Positions 32,327 through 41,483 are shown, counted from the stretch's first letter. The stretch: 64,000 nt of DNA from Methanoculleus caldifontis (GCF_032842345.1 NZ_WBKO01000001.1:992001-1056000), one strand, 5' to 3'. The notes: generated by a model from the letters alone, not told the origin. Program-made: numbers and translations.

Positions 32327-33400
32327 ATGAATAAATCAGCCGGTGTAAGGTTTTTTAAGAACCACATCTCGAATCGTGTGTTTGACTCTGTCAAACGCCC
32401 AACATATGCGTATATTACCATTACGTCTGTGTGCAATTCCCGATGCAAGTATTGTGATATGTGGAAAAATAAAGGAGGGGACGAGACGAATGCAGACGAA
32501 TGGAAAAAAATTATCGATGAATTAGCAAATCTCGGTGTTGTGACATTAACTTTTAGTGGTGGAGAGCCTTTTATTCGCGAAGATCTGTTCGAACTCGCGT
32601 CGTATGCAAGATCTCAGGGATTAATCACGATGGTTGTTACAAACTTGAGTTTATTTAAAGAATGGCATATAGAAAAGATAGCGGAGAGTTTCGATTTTTT
32701 CGGAATTTCGATAGATAGTACACGGTCAGAGATATATAAAGAAGTCAGGGGCGTGGATTGGTTAGAACGAATTAAAGAAAATGTTCGCAAACTCATGGCC
32801 GGTCTGACTGAGTTGAAGGCCGACGTGTACGTTTGTGGAATGGTTACCATCAGTAACAGAAATGCATATGAATTGCACGACGTAATTCACATGATCTTCG
32901 ATGATCTCGGAATGGATACAATATCTTTTAATTTATTAGACCCGGGTGGAGCTGCAACCGCTAAAGAATTTTTACCGACTCATGAGCAGATCAATTATGT
33001 TAAAAAGGTCCTTTTTGATCATAAATCATTGTATCCAATCAGTAATTCAACACGATTCCTCAATCAACTAGGAGATTTTGATTACCGGTGTAATCCCTGG
33101 AAAAGTGTACAGATCAATGAAAAAGGTTTTTTGCAATCACCCTGCCTTTTCGTTTCAGCCCAACCTGACATTTTCCCGGGTGGAAGAGAGATAGACCTGT
33201 GTAAAAATAAATTGTCGGATGTCTGGAGAGAAGAACAAAGAACCTATTCCAAATATGCCGATTGTAAATTGTGTAACCTTGGTTGCGTTGCAGAATCCGC
33301 ATGGTCGACGTACGATTTGAAATTTATACTGAATGATAGTTTTTTTGGCATGATCTTACCCACAATGAAAAGAATAAGAGAACGAAATAATAGAGGATAG
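32327..33400 (+). CDS. AT-rich radical SAM/SPASM-like protein
   Basis: A 357-residue radical SAM enzyme. The cluster motif is CNSRCKYCDMW at residues 37-47, followed by the SAM-binding LTFSGGEPFIREDL. The C-terminal part has SPASM-like cysteines: RCNPWKSVQ, SPCLFV and a final CKLCNLGCVAESAW, for extra Fe-S clusters. Such proteins modify peptides, sugars or cofactors; no substrate peptide or partner gene is adjacent. Codons are AT-rich, unlike neighbours, and the gene is followed by a transposase remnant, so it was probably acquired. Translation starts shortly after a GTGAT sequence with weak Shine-Dalgarno character. Confidence 0.85.
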   Translation: MNKSAGVRFFKNHISNRVFDSVKRPTYAYITITSVCNSRCKYCDMWKNKGGDETNADEWKKIIDELANLGVVTLTFSGGEPFIREDLFELASYARSQGLITMVVTNLSLFKEWHIEKIAESFDFFGISIDSTRSEIYKEVRGVDWLERIKENVRKLMAGLTELKADVYVCGMVTISNRNAYELHDVIHMIFDDLGMDTISFNLLDPGGAATAKEFLPTHEQINYVKKVLFDHKSLYPISNSTRFLNQLGDFDYRCNPWKSVQINEKGFLQSPCLFVSAQPDIFPGGREIDLCKNKLSDVWREEQRTYSKYADCKLCNLGCVAESAWSTYDLKFILNDSFFGMILPTMKRIRERNNRG

Positions 33401-33618
33401 GTCCTGTAGAAACCCTCAACGGGGGCGGCAATTAACAAACCGACCTCCCTGCTCTGTAGAATCGCTCACCTATGTTCTCTGACATTCCCTCATGCAATCT
33501 TTCATTTCAGCCCACCTTCCGCACTAACCTGACCCCTCCCCTGAATTACCAACCGCAAGATCTTTGTATTTTCGGCTGGTACCCTGGATTCCCGTTTACG
33601 CATGACGAGGCCCAGTAA

Positions 33619-33813
33619 TCCCGCTTATTAATTCCCCTAAAATTTCAAACCGCTCCCCCGTATCAAAGTGATAGGGCTATATCTCGTTATGGGTTGCCTG
33701 TACATAACGAGACGGGAATTCGCACCTTGATCACCAATGAGACGATTGATGCGGTTACTGCTCTTGAACTCTACCGCAACAAGAATGCAAGGCCGCTCGC
33801 ACTTTGTTCGTGA
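33619..33813 (+). pseudogene. possible transposase remnant (IS1634/IS4-like)
   Basis: The frame from 33619 to the TGA at 33811 reads NETGIRTLITNETIDAVTAL and then LELYRNKNARPL. The pattern of a strand ending in TN, a short gap, and an A-L-x-x-Y-R-x-K motif is that of DDE transposases of the IS4/IS1634 type near their last catalytic region. There is no start codon and the following part is missing. A weak but distinctive match. Confidence 0.35.
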
Positions 33814-33827
33814 ATGAGGGAATGACC

Positions 33828-33890
33828 CCGTTCACCCGGGATCTCAGCGTCCCATCCCGAATTGACGAATTCTCCGGGCCGGGTGAACGG
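33828..33890. repeat. perfect 12-base inverted repeat
   Basis: CCGTTCACCCGG (33828-33839) and CCGGGTGAACGG (33879-33890) are exact reverse complements with 39 bases between. They directly follow the transposase remnant, so they may be the relic of an element end, or form a transcript hairpin. Confidence 0.5.
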
Positions 33891-34036
33891 TCGTTTAGGA
33901 AATGACCTGTTGAATGTCGGAAGCGTCACCTGAGCATGGTGTCTCTAACCCGGGAACCCATCGGAGGGATTGGGCGACGGTCGAGATCGTGAAGGAGCAG
34001 GGGGCGGCACCGCCCCTCCCCCTCCCTGGTCTATCG

Positions 34037-35329
34037 TTACGGGCTCTCAGGGTTCGCGACCCTGCCGATAAAGAGGATCGTGCCTGAATCATTCTCCACG
34101 ATGAGGAAGACGAACGGGTGGTCTGCCTTAAAGACGGGCGTCGTGTCTTCGATGGGCGCGCTCACCAGTTTCACGACGACCCCCGTCGCCGCTGCGGCCT
34201 CGGTCCCCTCCTCGTTCACGTCGACGAAGGCTTTGTGGACGACGTCGCTGACGAAGAGGTTCCGCGTCCCGTCCATCCCGGAGAGGTCGGCATCGGTGGT
34301 GAAGACCGTCGGCATCCCCATCGCCGCAAGCGTCCGGGGGAGGCTGTACTCCGTCTCGAGCGTGAACTTCGGGAAGTAGACCTTGACTCTCTGCGAATCC
34401 AGCGAGCCCCGGAGGTCTGCGACCGTCTCCGCATCGAGGCTCTCCTCCACGGCCGTCAGGTCATCCCCTTTCGGGAGGAGGACGAGCATCGAGAGTCTCG
34501 TTCCGTCTCCGTGCGCATACGGGAGTTCGAGCGCCTGGAGGGCGTCGGTCTCCGCATACCCAAAGACCGCCTCCTCGTCCGTCCGCTGCATCATCCGGAC
34601 CTGGACGGTCTCGTTCGGCCCGACCCGGAACTCCGCATCCCTCGTCTCGTTCGCATTGAACTGCTCGACCCAGGTCCCCTTGAAGTAGATCGCGTTCGTG
34701 ATCACGAGCCGCGTCAGCGCGTCGATCGAGCCCGCCGGGAGGAGGTCGCGGATCTTCTCCTCCGTCTGCTCCTCGACCCACCGGTTGATCCTCTGCCGCG
34801 CCCCCTCCGGGTTGCCGACGAAGTCGAGGTTCGTTGCGTTCGCCCCATACCACTGAGCGGCCGCGTCAACGTACTCCGGGAGGAACGGGTAGGTCTCCTC
34901 CGCCCAGAGGGCGTTCGCCGCCCGGAGGGTGTAGTTATCGTTCCCACGGTTCAGGCCGGCGTCGATCGCGGCGAACCCCGACCGCCGGAGGGTCGCGTTC
35001 TCGGGAAGGTGCAGCACCGACTGGATCTCGTCGGCGGTCGTGCCGCGGGCGCCCTCGGCGGTGATCGCGAGGGCCGATGAGACGCTGTAGGGCGAGAAGA
35101 AGATGTTCCGGCCGCCGGTGTCCGGGTCGCTCGCGAGCTGCCGGTAGAGGTCGAGCGCGAACCGGTTGTTCCCCGCAGCCACGCCGGCGGCGTCGTCCGG
35201 CGCCCCCTCCCCCGCAGGGGGGGCGGAGTCCACGACGGTCGTTCCCGGCGCATCGACGCACCCGGCGGCGATGCCGCCGAGCGCGACGAGAGCGGCCAGG
35301 AGGAGTATACCGATACTCTTTCGGTTCAT
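34037..35329 (-). CDS. serpin (serine protease inhibitor), lipoprotein-type signal
   Basis: A 430-residue serpin. Residues 1-24 are a lipoprotein-like signal ending in GIAAGC, so it is probably anchored outside the membrane. The serpin fold is clear: NIFFSPYSVSSALAI, LVITNAIYFKGTW, VHKAFVDVNEEGTEAAAAT and the end HPFVFLIVENDSGTILFIG. The reactive loop hinge GTEAAAAT has small residues, so the inhibitor should be able to insert its loop. Counting from the hinge puts P1 at Val and P1' at Ser, which would favour elastase-like proteases; this is inference. It is a single-gene unit. Confidence 0.93.
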   Translation of the reverse strand: MNRKSIGILLLAALVALGGIAAGCVDAPGTTVVDSAPPAGEGAPDDAAGVAAGNNRFALDLYRQLASDPDTGGRNIFFSPYSVSSALAITAEGARGTTADEIQSVLHLPENATLRRSGFAAIDAGLNRGNDNYTLRAANALWAEETYPFLPEYVDAAAQWYGANATNLDFVGNPEGARQRINRWVEEQTEEKIRDLLPAGSIDALTRLVITNAIYFKGTWVEQFNANETRDAEFRVGPNETVQVRMMQRTDEEAVFGYAETDALQALELPYAHGDGTRLSMLVLLPKGDDLTAVEESLDAETVADLRGSLDSQRVKVYFPKFTLETEYSLPRTLAAMGMPTVFTTDADLSGMDGTRNLFVSDVVHKAFVDVNEEGTEAAAATGVVVKLVSAPIEDTTPVFKADHPFVFLIVENDSGTILFIGRVANPESP

Positions 35330-35398
35330 GGTCTCCGGTATGGCGCCCCGGATAATTATGCCTGACGTTAACGACGAATGTTTTCGAAGTCTCGCCCT

Positions 35399-37315
35399 TC
35401 AAACCAGCGTCTTCCGGAGGCGGCTCCCTTCGAGTTCCGCACGGTGTTCCGGCGTCCCTATGAGGGAGTGTCCCGGAATCGGTTTTCCCTCGGCGTAGGC
35501 GAGGTAAAGGGCGCTGTTGACAAGCCCGATATGGGTGAAGGCCTGGGGGAAGTTGCCGAGGAACTCGCCCGTCTCCGGGTCGAACTGTTCGGGGTAGAGG
35601 CCCGCGTGGTTTGCGTGGTTTACCATCCGCTCAAAGAGCGGCCGCGCCTCACTGATGCGGCCGGAGAGCGCCAGGCAGTCGATGAGCCAGAACGTGCAGA
35701 GCCCGAACGCGCCCTCTTCCCCTGGAAGGCCGTCGTCCATCCGGTAACGGTAGACGAGACCGTTCTCCACCAGTTCCTCCATCGTCCGGTCTATCGTGGA
35801 CTGCACCCGCTCGTCATCGAAGGGAAGGAACTCGAGCAGCCCGATACGGAGGTTCGCCGCATCGAGGTCCTTTGAGCCGTAGGACTGGACGAACGCGCCC
35901 ACCTCCGCATCGTAGCCCTCCTCGAGGATCTCCTGTTTGATCGCCGAAGCACCCCGTGCCCACCGCTTCTTATCGCCCTCGAGCCCGTACTGCTCGGCAA
36001 GGTGGACCGCCCGGTCGAGGGCCACCCAGAGCATCACCTTCGAGTAGACGTAGTGGCGCTGCTCGCCGCGGATCTCCCAGATCCCGTGGTCACGCTCTTT
36101 CCAGAGGGAGCACGCCTCGTCCGCAACCCCGGTGAGGAATGCCATCTCCTTCTCCGGGAGTTCGTACCCCCGCCGGACGAGCTCGTACGCGGTGTTGAGG
36201 AGCTCGCCGTAGATCTCGAGCTGGAGCTGGGTGGCGGCTTCGTTCCCGATCCTGACCGGGCGCGAGCCCCGGTAGCCCTCGAAGTGGGGGAGTTCCTCTT
36301 CTTCGAGGTTGGTCCACCCGTGGATGCTGTACATAAGACGGAGCCCCGGCTCTTCTTCGGCATGTATCTCCGAGACCCGCTCCATCCAGGCGAGGAGGTC
36401 GATCGCCTCCGCCTCGTGCCCGAGCGCGATGAGCGCCTGCGCCGTCATGGCCGAGTCACGGATCCAGGAGAACCGGTAGTCCCAGTTCCGCACGCCCCCG
36501 ATATCCTCGGGAAGCGATGTCGTCGGTGCGGCGGCGATCGCGCCCGTCGCCGTGTTCGTCAGCAGTTTGAGGACGAGCTCGGACCGGACGAGGAGCGGGA
36601 GGAGGTCGCCCGCCCACTCTTCCGCGTGGGCGGCCCCGCTCCTGTGCGCCCACGCCCGCCAGACCTCTCTCGTCTGCTTCTCCACGGCCTCCGCCCCGTC
36701 GGGCGCGTACGTCAGGTCTTCGGTCCCCCACCGGGCTATCAGGACGCGCCGTTCGCCTTCCCGCATCGGGATCTCCGCCCGGAGGGTGTGCCCGCCCTCC
36801 GCTCTCTCGACCTCTCCGGCATCTTCGAGGCCGAAGAGGGTCATGTCGTCTCTCCCGTCGGTCGCGAGCCAGCCGCCGGGGATCCGCGAGACCCCGGTCG
36901 TCCCGCGGGAGTAATCGAACCGGGGCGACCACTCGACCGCCACCTCCACGCTTCCCCGGCTGCACTCGAGGATGCGGTAGAGTTCGGGCGGGGCGAACGA
37001 GCCCGCCCGCCCCTCGATATCCCCCGAGAGCGGCATCAGGTCGGTCACCACGAGCGTCCCCGCGTCGCCGGAGAACTCCGTCTTGAGGATGTTGGTCTCC
37101 TCGACGTACCATTGCCGCCCGCGCCCTGCGCCCGGGACCGAGACCCTGAACCTGCCGCCCCGCCCGGCGTCGAGCAGGGCGGCAAAGACACTTGTCCGGT
37201 CGAGGTAGGGGAAGCAGCACCAGTCGATCGAGCCGTCCGTCCCGACGAGCGCAGCCGTCCGGAGGTTCCCGATGACGGCATAGTCGCTGATAGGTTTGTA
37301 GCCGTTCTTCTGCAT
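35399..37315 (-). CDS. glycoside hydrolase family 15 (glucoamylase/trehalase-like)
   Basis: A 638-residue GH15 protein. The N-terminal beta-sandwich begins YKPISDYAVIGNLRTAALVG, GTDGSIDWCCFP follows, and the alpha/alpha barrel has GGVRNWDYRFSWIRDSAMT. The catalytic acidic region is around RIGNEAATQLQLEIYGELL and the late conserved segment is FWLIDCLALSGRISEA. The family includes glucoamylases and trehalases; which one this is cannot be told by eye. There is no signal peptide, so it should act in the cytoplasm on glycogen or trehalose. It follows two LLM oxidoreductase genes with a four-base gap, so it is the last gene of that operon. Confidence 0.9.
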   Translation of the reverse strand: MQKNGYKPISDYAVIGNLRTAALVGTDGSIDWCCFPYLDRTSVFAALLDAGRGGRFRVSVPGAGRGRQWYVEETNILKTEFSGDAGTLVVTDLMPLSGDIEGRAGSFAPPELYRILECSRGSVEVAVEWSPRFDYSRGTTGVSRIPGGWLATDGRDDMTLFGLEDAGEVERAEGGHTLRAEIPMREGERRVLIARWGTEDLTYAPDGAEAVEKQTREVWRAWAHRSGAAHAEEWAGDLLPLLVRSELVLKLLTNTATGAIAAAPTTSLPEDIGGVRNWDYRFSWIRDSAMTAQALIALGHEAEAIDLLAWMERVSEIHAEEEPGLRLMYSIHGWTNLEEEELPHFEGYRGSRPVRIGNEAATQLQLEIYGELLNTAYELVRRGYELPEKEMAFLTGVADEACSLWKERDHGIWEIRGEQRHYVYSKVMLWVALDRAVHLAEQYGLEGDKKRWARGASAIKQEILEEGYDAEVGAFVQSYGSKDLDAANLRIGLLEFLPFDDERVQSTIDRTMEELVENGLVYRYRMDDGLPGEEGAFGLCTFWLIDCLALSGRISEARPLFERMVNHANHAGLYPEQFDPETGEFLGNFPQAFTHIGLVNSALYLAYAEGKPIPGHSLIGTPEHRAELEGSRLRKTLV

Positions 37316-37319
37316 GGTA

Positions 37320-38288
37320 TCACCTGCCGACCGCGGGGAGGACCTCGCGCCCGAAGTCCTCGATGAACGCAGTCTGGTCTTTCGTCACGTTATGGAGGTA
37401 GATCCGGTCGATCCCGAGGTCCAGGAACTCCTGCAGCCGCTCGATGTGCCGGTCGAGGTCCGCCGAGATCAGGATCTTCTCCCGGAGGTCCTCGTCCCTG
37501 ACGAACTCCCCCATGGCGTCGAACTCCCGCGGCGTCCTGACCTCGGTGATGAGGCCGCCGCCGACCATCATGTTCCGCCACTGGTCGTGCGCCCCTCTGA
37601 GCGCCTCCTCGTCGTCACGCCCGTAGGCGACGTCCAGTTTGAGGTAGATCGGTTTCCCCTCTCCCCCGCCCCTGCGGAAGAGGTCGATGATCTCCGCGAG
37701 CCGGCAGAGCGGTTTTGCCAGGGTGATGAGGCCGTCCGCCCACCCGCCGACCCACTCCGCGGTGCTGCAGGCGTTCGCCGCCCCGAGGAGAAGCGGAGGC
37801 TCGGGTGGGCGGGTGTAGAGCCGGGCTCTCTCGACCCTGACGGGTCCGTCGCGGGTGACGGTCTCCCCCGCCCAGAGGTCGCGCATAATCGTCGCGGCCT
37901 CGAGCAGCCGATCGTTGCGCTCTCTCCGGCCGGGCCAGCGTTCGCCGATGATCCCCTCGTTGAGGAGTTCGCCGCTCCCGATGCTCACCCAGAACCGGCC
38001 GGGGAACATCACGGCGAGCGTTGCGGCCGCGTGCGCCACGACTGCCGGGTTGTAGCGGTAGCCCGGGGCGGTGATGATCCCGAACGGCATCTCCGTGGCG
38101 TGCATCGCCGCACCGAGCCACGACCACGCAAACCCGCTCTCCCCCTGCCGCTCGCTCCAGGGGTGGAAGTGCTCTGAGGAGAGCACCGAGTGGAACCCCG
38201 CAGCCTCTGCCGCTCTCACATATCCGAGCAGATCCCCCGGCCCGAACTGCTCGTGGGAAGCGTAATAGCCGATCCCGTTCCTGTCCAT
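37320..38288 (-). CDS. F420-dependent LLM-class oxidoreductase (G6PDH-like), copy 1
   Basis: A 322-residue luciferase-like monooxygenase-family flavin/F420 enzyme of the group related to F420-dependent glucose-6-phosphate dehydrogenase. It starts IGYYASHEQFGPGDLL, then SSEHFHPW, the LGAAMHAT segment and GRFWVSIGSGELLNE, a signature block of this group. It is about half identical by eye to the next gene, so the pair arose by duplication. It lies four bases before the GH15 gene and 22 bases after its paralogue. The substrate is probably a sugar phosphate or alcohol, which would fit the carbohydrate context. Confidence 0.88.
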   Translation of the reverse strand: MDRNGIGYYASHEQFGPGDLLGYVRAAEAAGFHSVLSSEHFHPWSERQGESGFAWSWLGAAMHATEMPFGIITAPGYRYNPAVVAHAAATLAVMFPGRFWVSIGSGELLNEGIIGERWPGRRERNDRLLEAATIMRDLWAGETVTRDGPVRVERARLYTRPPEPPLLLGAANACSTAEWVGGWADGLITLAKPLCRLAEIIDLFRRGGGEGKPIYLKLDVAYGRDDEEALRGAHDQWRNMMVGGGLITEVRTPREFDAMGEFVRDEDLREKILISADLDRHIERLQEFLDLGIDRIYLHNVTKDQTAFIEDFGREVLPAVGR

Positions 38289-38310
38289 ACCTGAACCTCC
38301 GGTCCGCCCG

Positions 38311-39306
38311 TCACGCCGCCGGAAGAGGGGCCAGGCGGGCCAGGGCCGGCAGCACCTCTCTACCGAAATCGCCGATGAAGGTCTCCTGCTCGCGGTTGAC
38401 GTTATGGAGGTAGAGCCGGGTGAAGCCGAGCTCGATGTCGGTCGTTAACCATTCGATGTGTTCGCTGAGGTCCGCTGAGGTCCGTAACTCGCTCGCGACC
38501 TCTTCTGCGGTGATGAACTCCGCGGCCGCGTCGAGCTCTTCGGGCGTCCGGAGGTTCTCGAGCACCGGTCCTGAGAGGATATTCGCCCGCCACTGGTCGT
38601 GCGCCCCCTGCACGGCTTCTTCGTGGCTCCGGGCGTAGGAGAGGTCGACCTTGAGGTAGAGCGGTTTCCCCGCCCCGCCGCCGCGGCGGAACGCCTCCAC
38701 CATCTCTCTGAGTTGCTTCTCCGGCCTCGCTGTGGTGATGAGGCCGTCCGCCCATCCTCCCAGCCATTCGGCCGTTTCGGGGGAGAGGGCGGCGCCTATC
38801 AGGTTCGGCGGTTCGGCAGGGCGGGTATGGAGGTGCGCCTCGACGGTGCGGATCATGCCCGTGGTGGTCACGGTCTCGCCCGCCCAGAGCCTGCGCATGA
38901 TCGTCGCGGCCTCGAGCAGCCGCTCGTTCCGCTCCTCTTTGGGGGGCCAGGCGTCGCCCGTGATCCCCTCGTTGAGGAGCTGGCCGCTCCCGACGGCGAC
39001 GAAGAACCTGCCGGGGAACATCTCCGCAAGGGTTGCTGCCGCCTGTGCGGCGATGGCCGGGTGGTAACGCTGCACAGGCGCGCAGACGACGCCCGCGGAG
39101 AGCGAGGTCGCCTGCATCGCCGCACCGAGCCACGACCAGGAGAACCCGCTCTCCCCCTGGGCAGGGGTCCAGGGGTTGAAGTGATCCGATGAGAGCATGC
39201 TCCGGAACCCGGCGTTCTCAGCGCGCTGTGCGAGGTGCAGCAGCGAGCTCGGGGGAAACTGCTCGTGTGATGCGTGGTAGCCTATCGTCACCTCTGGTTC
39301 TGCCAT
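38311..39306 (-). CDS. F420-dependent LLM-class oxidoreductase (G6PDH-like), copy 2
   Basis: A 331-residue paralogue of the preceding entry. Matching blocks include IGYHASHEQFPPSSLL, SSDHFNPWTPAQGESGF, GRFFVAVGSGQLLNEGI and ETAEWLGGWADGLITTA. The start at 39306 is set by GGAGG seven bases upstream, although the frame is open for another 118 codons. It is the first gene of the operon with copy 1 and GH15. Differences between copies are spread through the sequence, so the duplication is not recent. Confidence 0.88.
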   Translation of the reverse strand: MAEPEVTIGYHASHEQFPPSSLLHLAQRAENAGFRSMLSSDHFNPWTPAQGESGFSWSWLGAAMQATSLSAGVVCAPVQRYHPAIAAQAAATLAEMFPGRFFVAVGSGQLLNEGITGDAWPPKEERNERLLEAATIMRRLWAGETVTTTGMIRTVEAHLHTRPAEPPNLIGAALSPETAEWLGGWADGLITTARPEKQLREMVEAFRRGGGAGKPLYLKVDLSYARSHEEAVQGAHDQWRANILSGPVLENLRTPEELDAAAEFITAEEVASELRTSADLSEHIEWLTTDIELGFTRLYLHNVNREQETFIGDFGREVLPALARLAPLPAA

Positions 39307-39446
39307 ATTAACGCCTCCGTATCGGTTCCTCGAACCGACGGGCAGACTGGACGTGAGGGTATTTAAATGTGCCCGCCCGGCGACCGTCGCTGGTAGAATG
39401 GGGATCCGGGGGTGCATGGAGGCACCCCGCCCTGGTCGTGGAAATC

Positions 39447-39734
39447 TCAATGGTGCCGGGCCGGCCGGGATTGCTTCATCTTCACGAGGTGGTTGTAGAG
39501 CAGCCCGAAGAGGCCCGCGGCTGCGAACCCGTCGATGAACCCCCATACGAGGCCGATGACGCTCCCTTTCGGGCTGACGCGGTACCCGGGGTATATCCGG
39601 CCGATAAGTTCCCCGTATACGTGTCCCCTCCCCTGCGTGCTCCGCGTGAGAAGCAGCCACCAGGTCAGGATAAAGACTCCCAGTCCCCAGAAGAGCCCTC
39701 CCGTGAGGGCGAACGCTTTCAGATCGAGTTTCAT
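39447..39734 (-). CDS. small membrane protein annotated as holin-like
   Basis: A 95-residue protein with two membrane segments, KAFALTGGLFWGLGVFILTWWLL (about 6-28) and GSVIGLVWGFIDGFAAAGLFGLLYN (about 58-82). The IYPGYRVSPKGS motif between them is typical of a methanogen family labelled bacteriophage holin. There is no phage context, so the name is probably misleading. GGAGGAG lies eight bases before the start. It is 82 bases downstream of the Nramp-like gene and may be cotranscribed with it. Confidence 0.65.
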   Translation of the reverse strand: MKLDLKAFALTGGLFWGLGVFILTWWLLLTRSTQGRGHVYGELIGRIYPGYRVSPKGSVIGLVWGFIDGFAAAGLFGLLYNHLVKMKQSRPARHH

Positions 39735-39816
39735 CGCATCGTCTCCTCCCCCCTTGCCGGGGGGCATCCCTCTCTTTTTAGCGTCAAGAAGGTGCCGCAT
39801 CCCGGACCGGCATACC

Positions 39817-41205
39817 TCATGCCAGGCCGAAAATCTCGATGGCGATGTAGTAGACCGAGAAGGCTGCAAAGAATACGCCCACGGCAAAGGTCAGGACGGT
39901 GATGGAGAGGGACGGCCGGAGCTCGCGGGGCAGCGTCTTCCGGTTCAGGTAGAGCGTCGCGAACGCGACCACCGGGATGTGGATCGCCTCGACGATCCCC
40001 GCCATGCCGAGGAAGGTGACGGGCTCGGGCCAGACGACGATGAGGATGAGCGGCAGGACTCCCATCAGGCCGAGCAGGTAGACGTAGCGGTAGAACCGCA
40101 TCGAGACCCAGCGCCCGGCCGCCCTCACCTGGCGGGCGATGAAGATCGACCCCTGGCCGAGCATCCTGGTCCAGCCGTCGAGGTTCGCGACGATGGTGCT
40201 CCAGAAGGCGAAGAATGCGGCAAGGATCATCAGCCACGCGCCCGGCGGTCCCCAGACGTCGCCGAGGAGGACCGAGAGGACCGCGGTCACCTCCGGGCCC
40301 TCTGGGAGGAGGCCCTGCGGCCGGAGGAGTTCGGTGCCCAGGATGAGGAGCGCGATGAGCAGGATGAGGACGATGCTTGCCGCGACCGTCGTCGAGAAGG
40401 TCATGATCCGGATCCAGTCGCGCATCCGCCCGGTCTCGGTCGGAGAGAGGTGGGCGATATCCGGCAGGCTCTCCTCCTCGATGACCGCCACCTCTCCTTC
40501 GCGCCGGTGGACGGTGTGGTAGGCGGCCCCGTAACCCCGGGCCGTGAGCCAGTAGGAGTACCAGATCAGGCCGGCGGCCCCCGACATCATGAACCCGATC
40601 CAGGGGAGGAGTTCGGCGAAGTCGACGTCGGCGGGGAGGGCCGGGACCAGGCCGGCGGCGAGCGGTTCGGTGCCGGGGAAGACGAAGGCCGCGGTGATGA
40701 CCAGGGCGACGATGATGATGATGGCCATCACGATCGAGGCGTACTCTACACCTCTGTACTTCCCGAAGAAGACCAGAGTCAGCGAGATCAGCAGGAATAT
40801 GACCGCCCAGGCCGTGAACCCGCCGGGAAGTGCGAGGATGATCGCGGAACTCGCAGCCCCCGCCATGCCGGTGATGGTGGTGACCGCGACGAAGAGTTGC
40901 GGGAGGATGATGATCCAGACCCCCCAGTTCTTCGGTCCGGGGAGGTTCTTGATCCCCTGGAGGAGCGACCCTCCCGTCACGACCGCATACCGCCCGATCT
41001 CACGGGCGAGGAGCGCCTTGAGGAATATCGCGAGGATGAGCGTCCAGAGGACGGTGTAGCCGTAGAGCGAGGCGATCCGCGGGGTGAAGAGGAGTTCCCC
41101 GGTCGCGATGGCCGAGATCATCCAGATGATCGCGGGCCCTATCCACGCGAGAAGTTCGCGGCCGCGGGGGGCCGGGGGGACGATGCTCCGGTCTTCGTCT
41201 GCCAT
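39817..41205 (-). CDS. Nramp-family divalent metal transporter-like protein
   Basis: A 462-residue membrane protein with eleven to twelve helices. The N-terminal WIGPAIIWMISAIATGELLF corresponds to Nramp helix 1, where GPG-x-D-x-GN normally binds the metal; here the canonical aspartate and asparagine are not visible, so it is a divergent member. The pattern GVWIIILPQLF and ANLDGWTRMLGQGS in later helices still fits. The substrate may not be manganese or iron. GGGAGG is ten bases before the start. A holin-like gene follows. Confidence 0.72.
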   Translation of the reverse strand: MADEDRSIVPPAPRGRELLAWIGPAIIWMISAIATGELLFTPRIASLYGYTVLWTLILAIFLKALLAREIGRYAVVTGGSLLQGIKNLPGPKNWGVWIIILPQLFVAVTTITGMAGAASSAIILALPGGFTAWAVIFLLISLTLVFFGKYRGVEYASIVMAIIIIVALVITAAFVFPGTEPLAAGLVPALPADVDFAELLPWIGFMMSGAAGLIWYSYWLTARGYGAAYHTVHRREGEVAVIEEESLPDIAHLSPTETGRMRDWIRIMTFSTTVAASIVLILLIALLILGTELLRPQGLLPEGPEVTAVLSVLLGDVWGPPGAWLMILAAFFAFWSTIVANLDGWTRMLGQGSIFIARQVRAAGRWVSMRFYRYVYLLGLMGVLPLILIVVWPEPVTFLGMAGIVEAIHIPVVAFATLYLNRKTLPRELRPSLSITVLTFAVGVFFAAFSVYYIAIEIFGLA

Positions 41206-41483
41206 GGTGTCACGTCCTCCCCGTCCGGGGTGAGGCCGCCCCCTGGGCGGGCCGGGTATAGATAAGTCTTCCCGGCGGCGGTCATCCCGCGGCACCCTGA
41301 CCTCGTCCGGGCGAGCGGGCCGGGAACCGGAGAGGTCCGGGGCGGCAACGAGACCCCATGAGAAGAGCGGGTTGCGAGGTCGGGCAGCGGCTGCGGTTTC
41401 CCCTCCCCCTGCCTCGCTCGCAGATAGTCTACCGCAATCGAGCCCGACACGGTACATATGGGACCCGGGGGATCGCCCCTGAC

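Larger units (their letters stand above)
33401..34036. other. decayed intergenic region after the radical SAM gene
   Basis: This 636-base stretch has intermediate GC. It contains a likely transposase remnant and a perfect inverted repeat, both listed. The rest shows no supported gene. Confidence 0.45.

Noticed and set aside
39447-39734. Prophage, because of the holin-like protein
   Set aside because: No phage structural or lysis gene is near, and the family is widespread in methanogens.
39535-41265. Plus-strand open frame of 576 codons
   Set aside because: It is opposite the Nramp-like gene and is rich in Asp, Glu and Arg without a domain, as expected for a GC-rich antisense.
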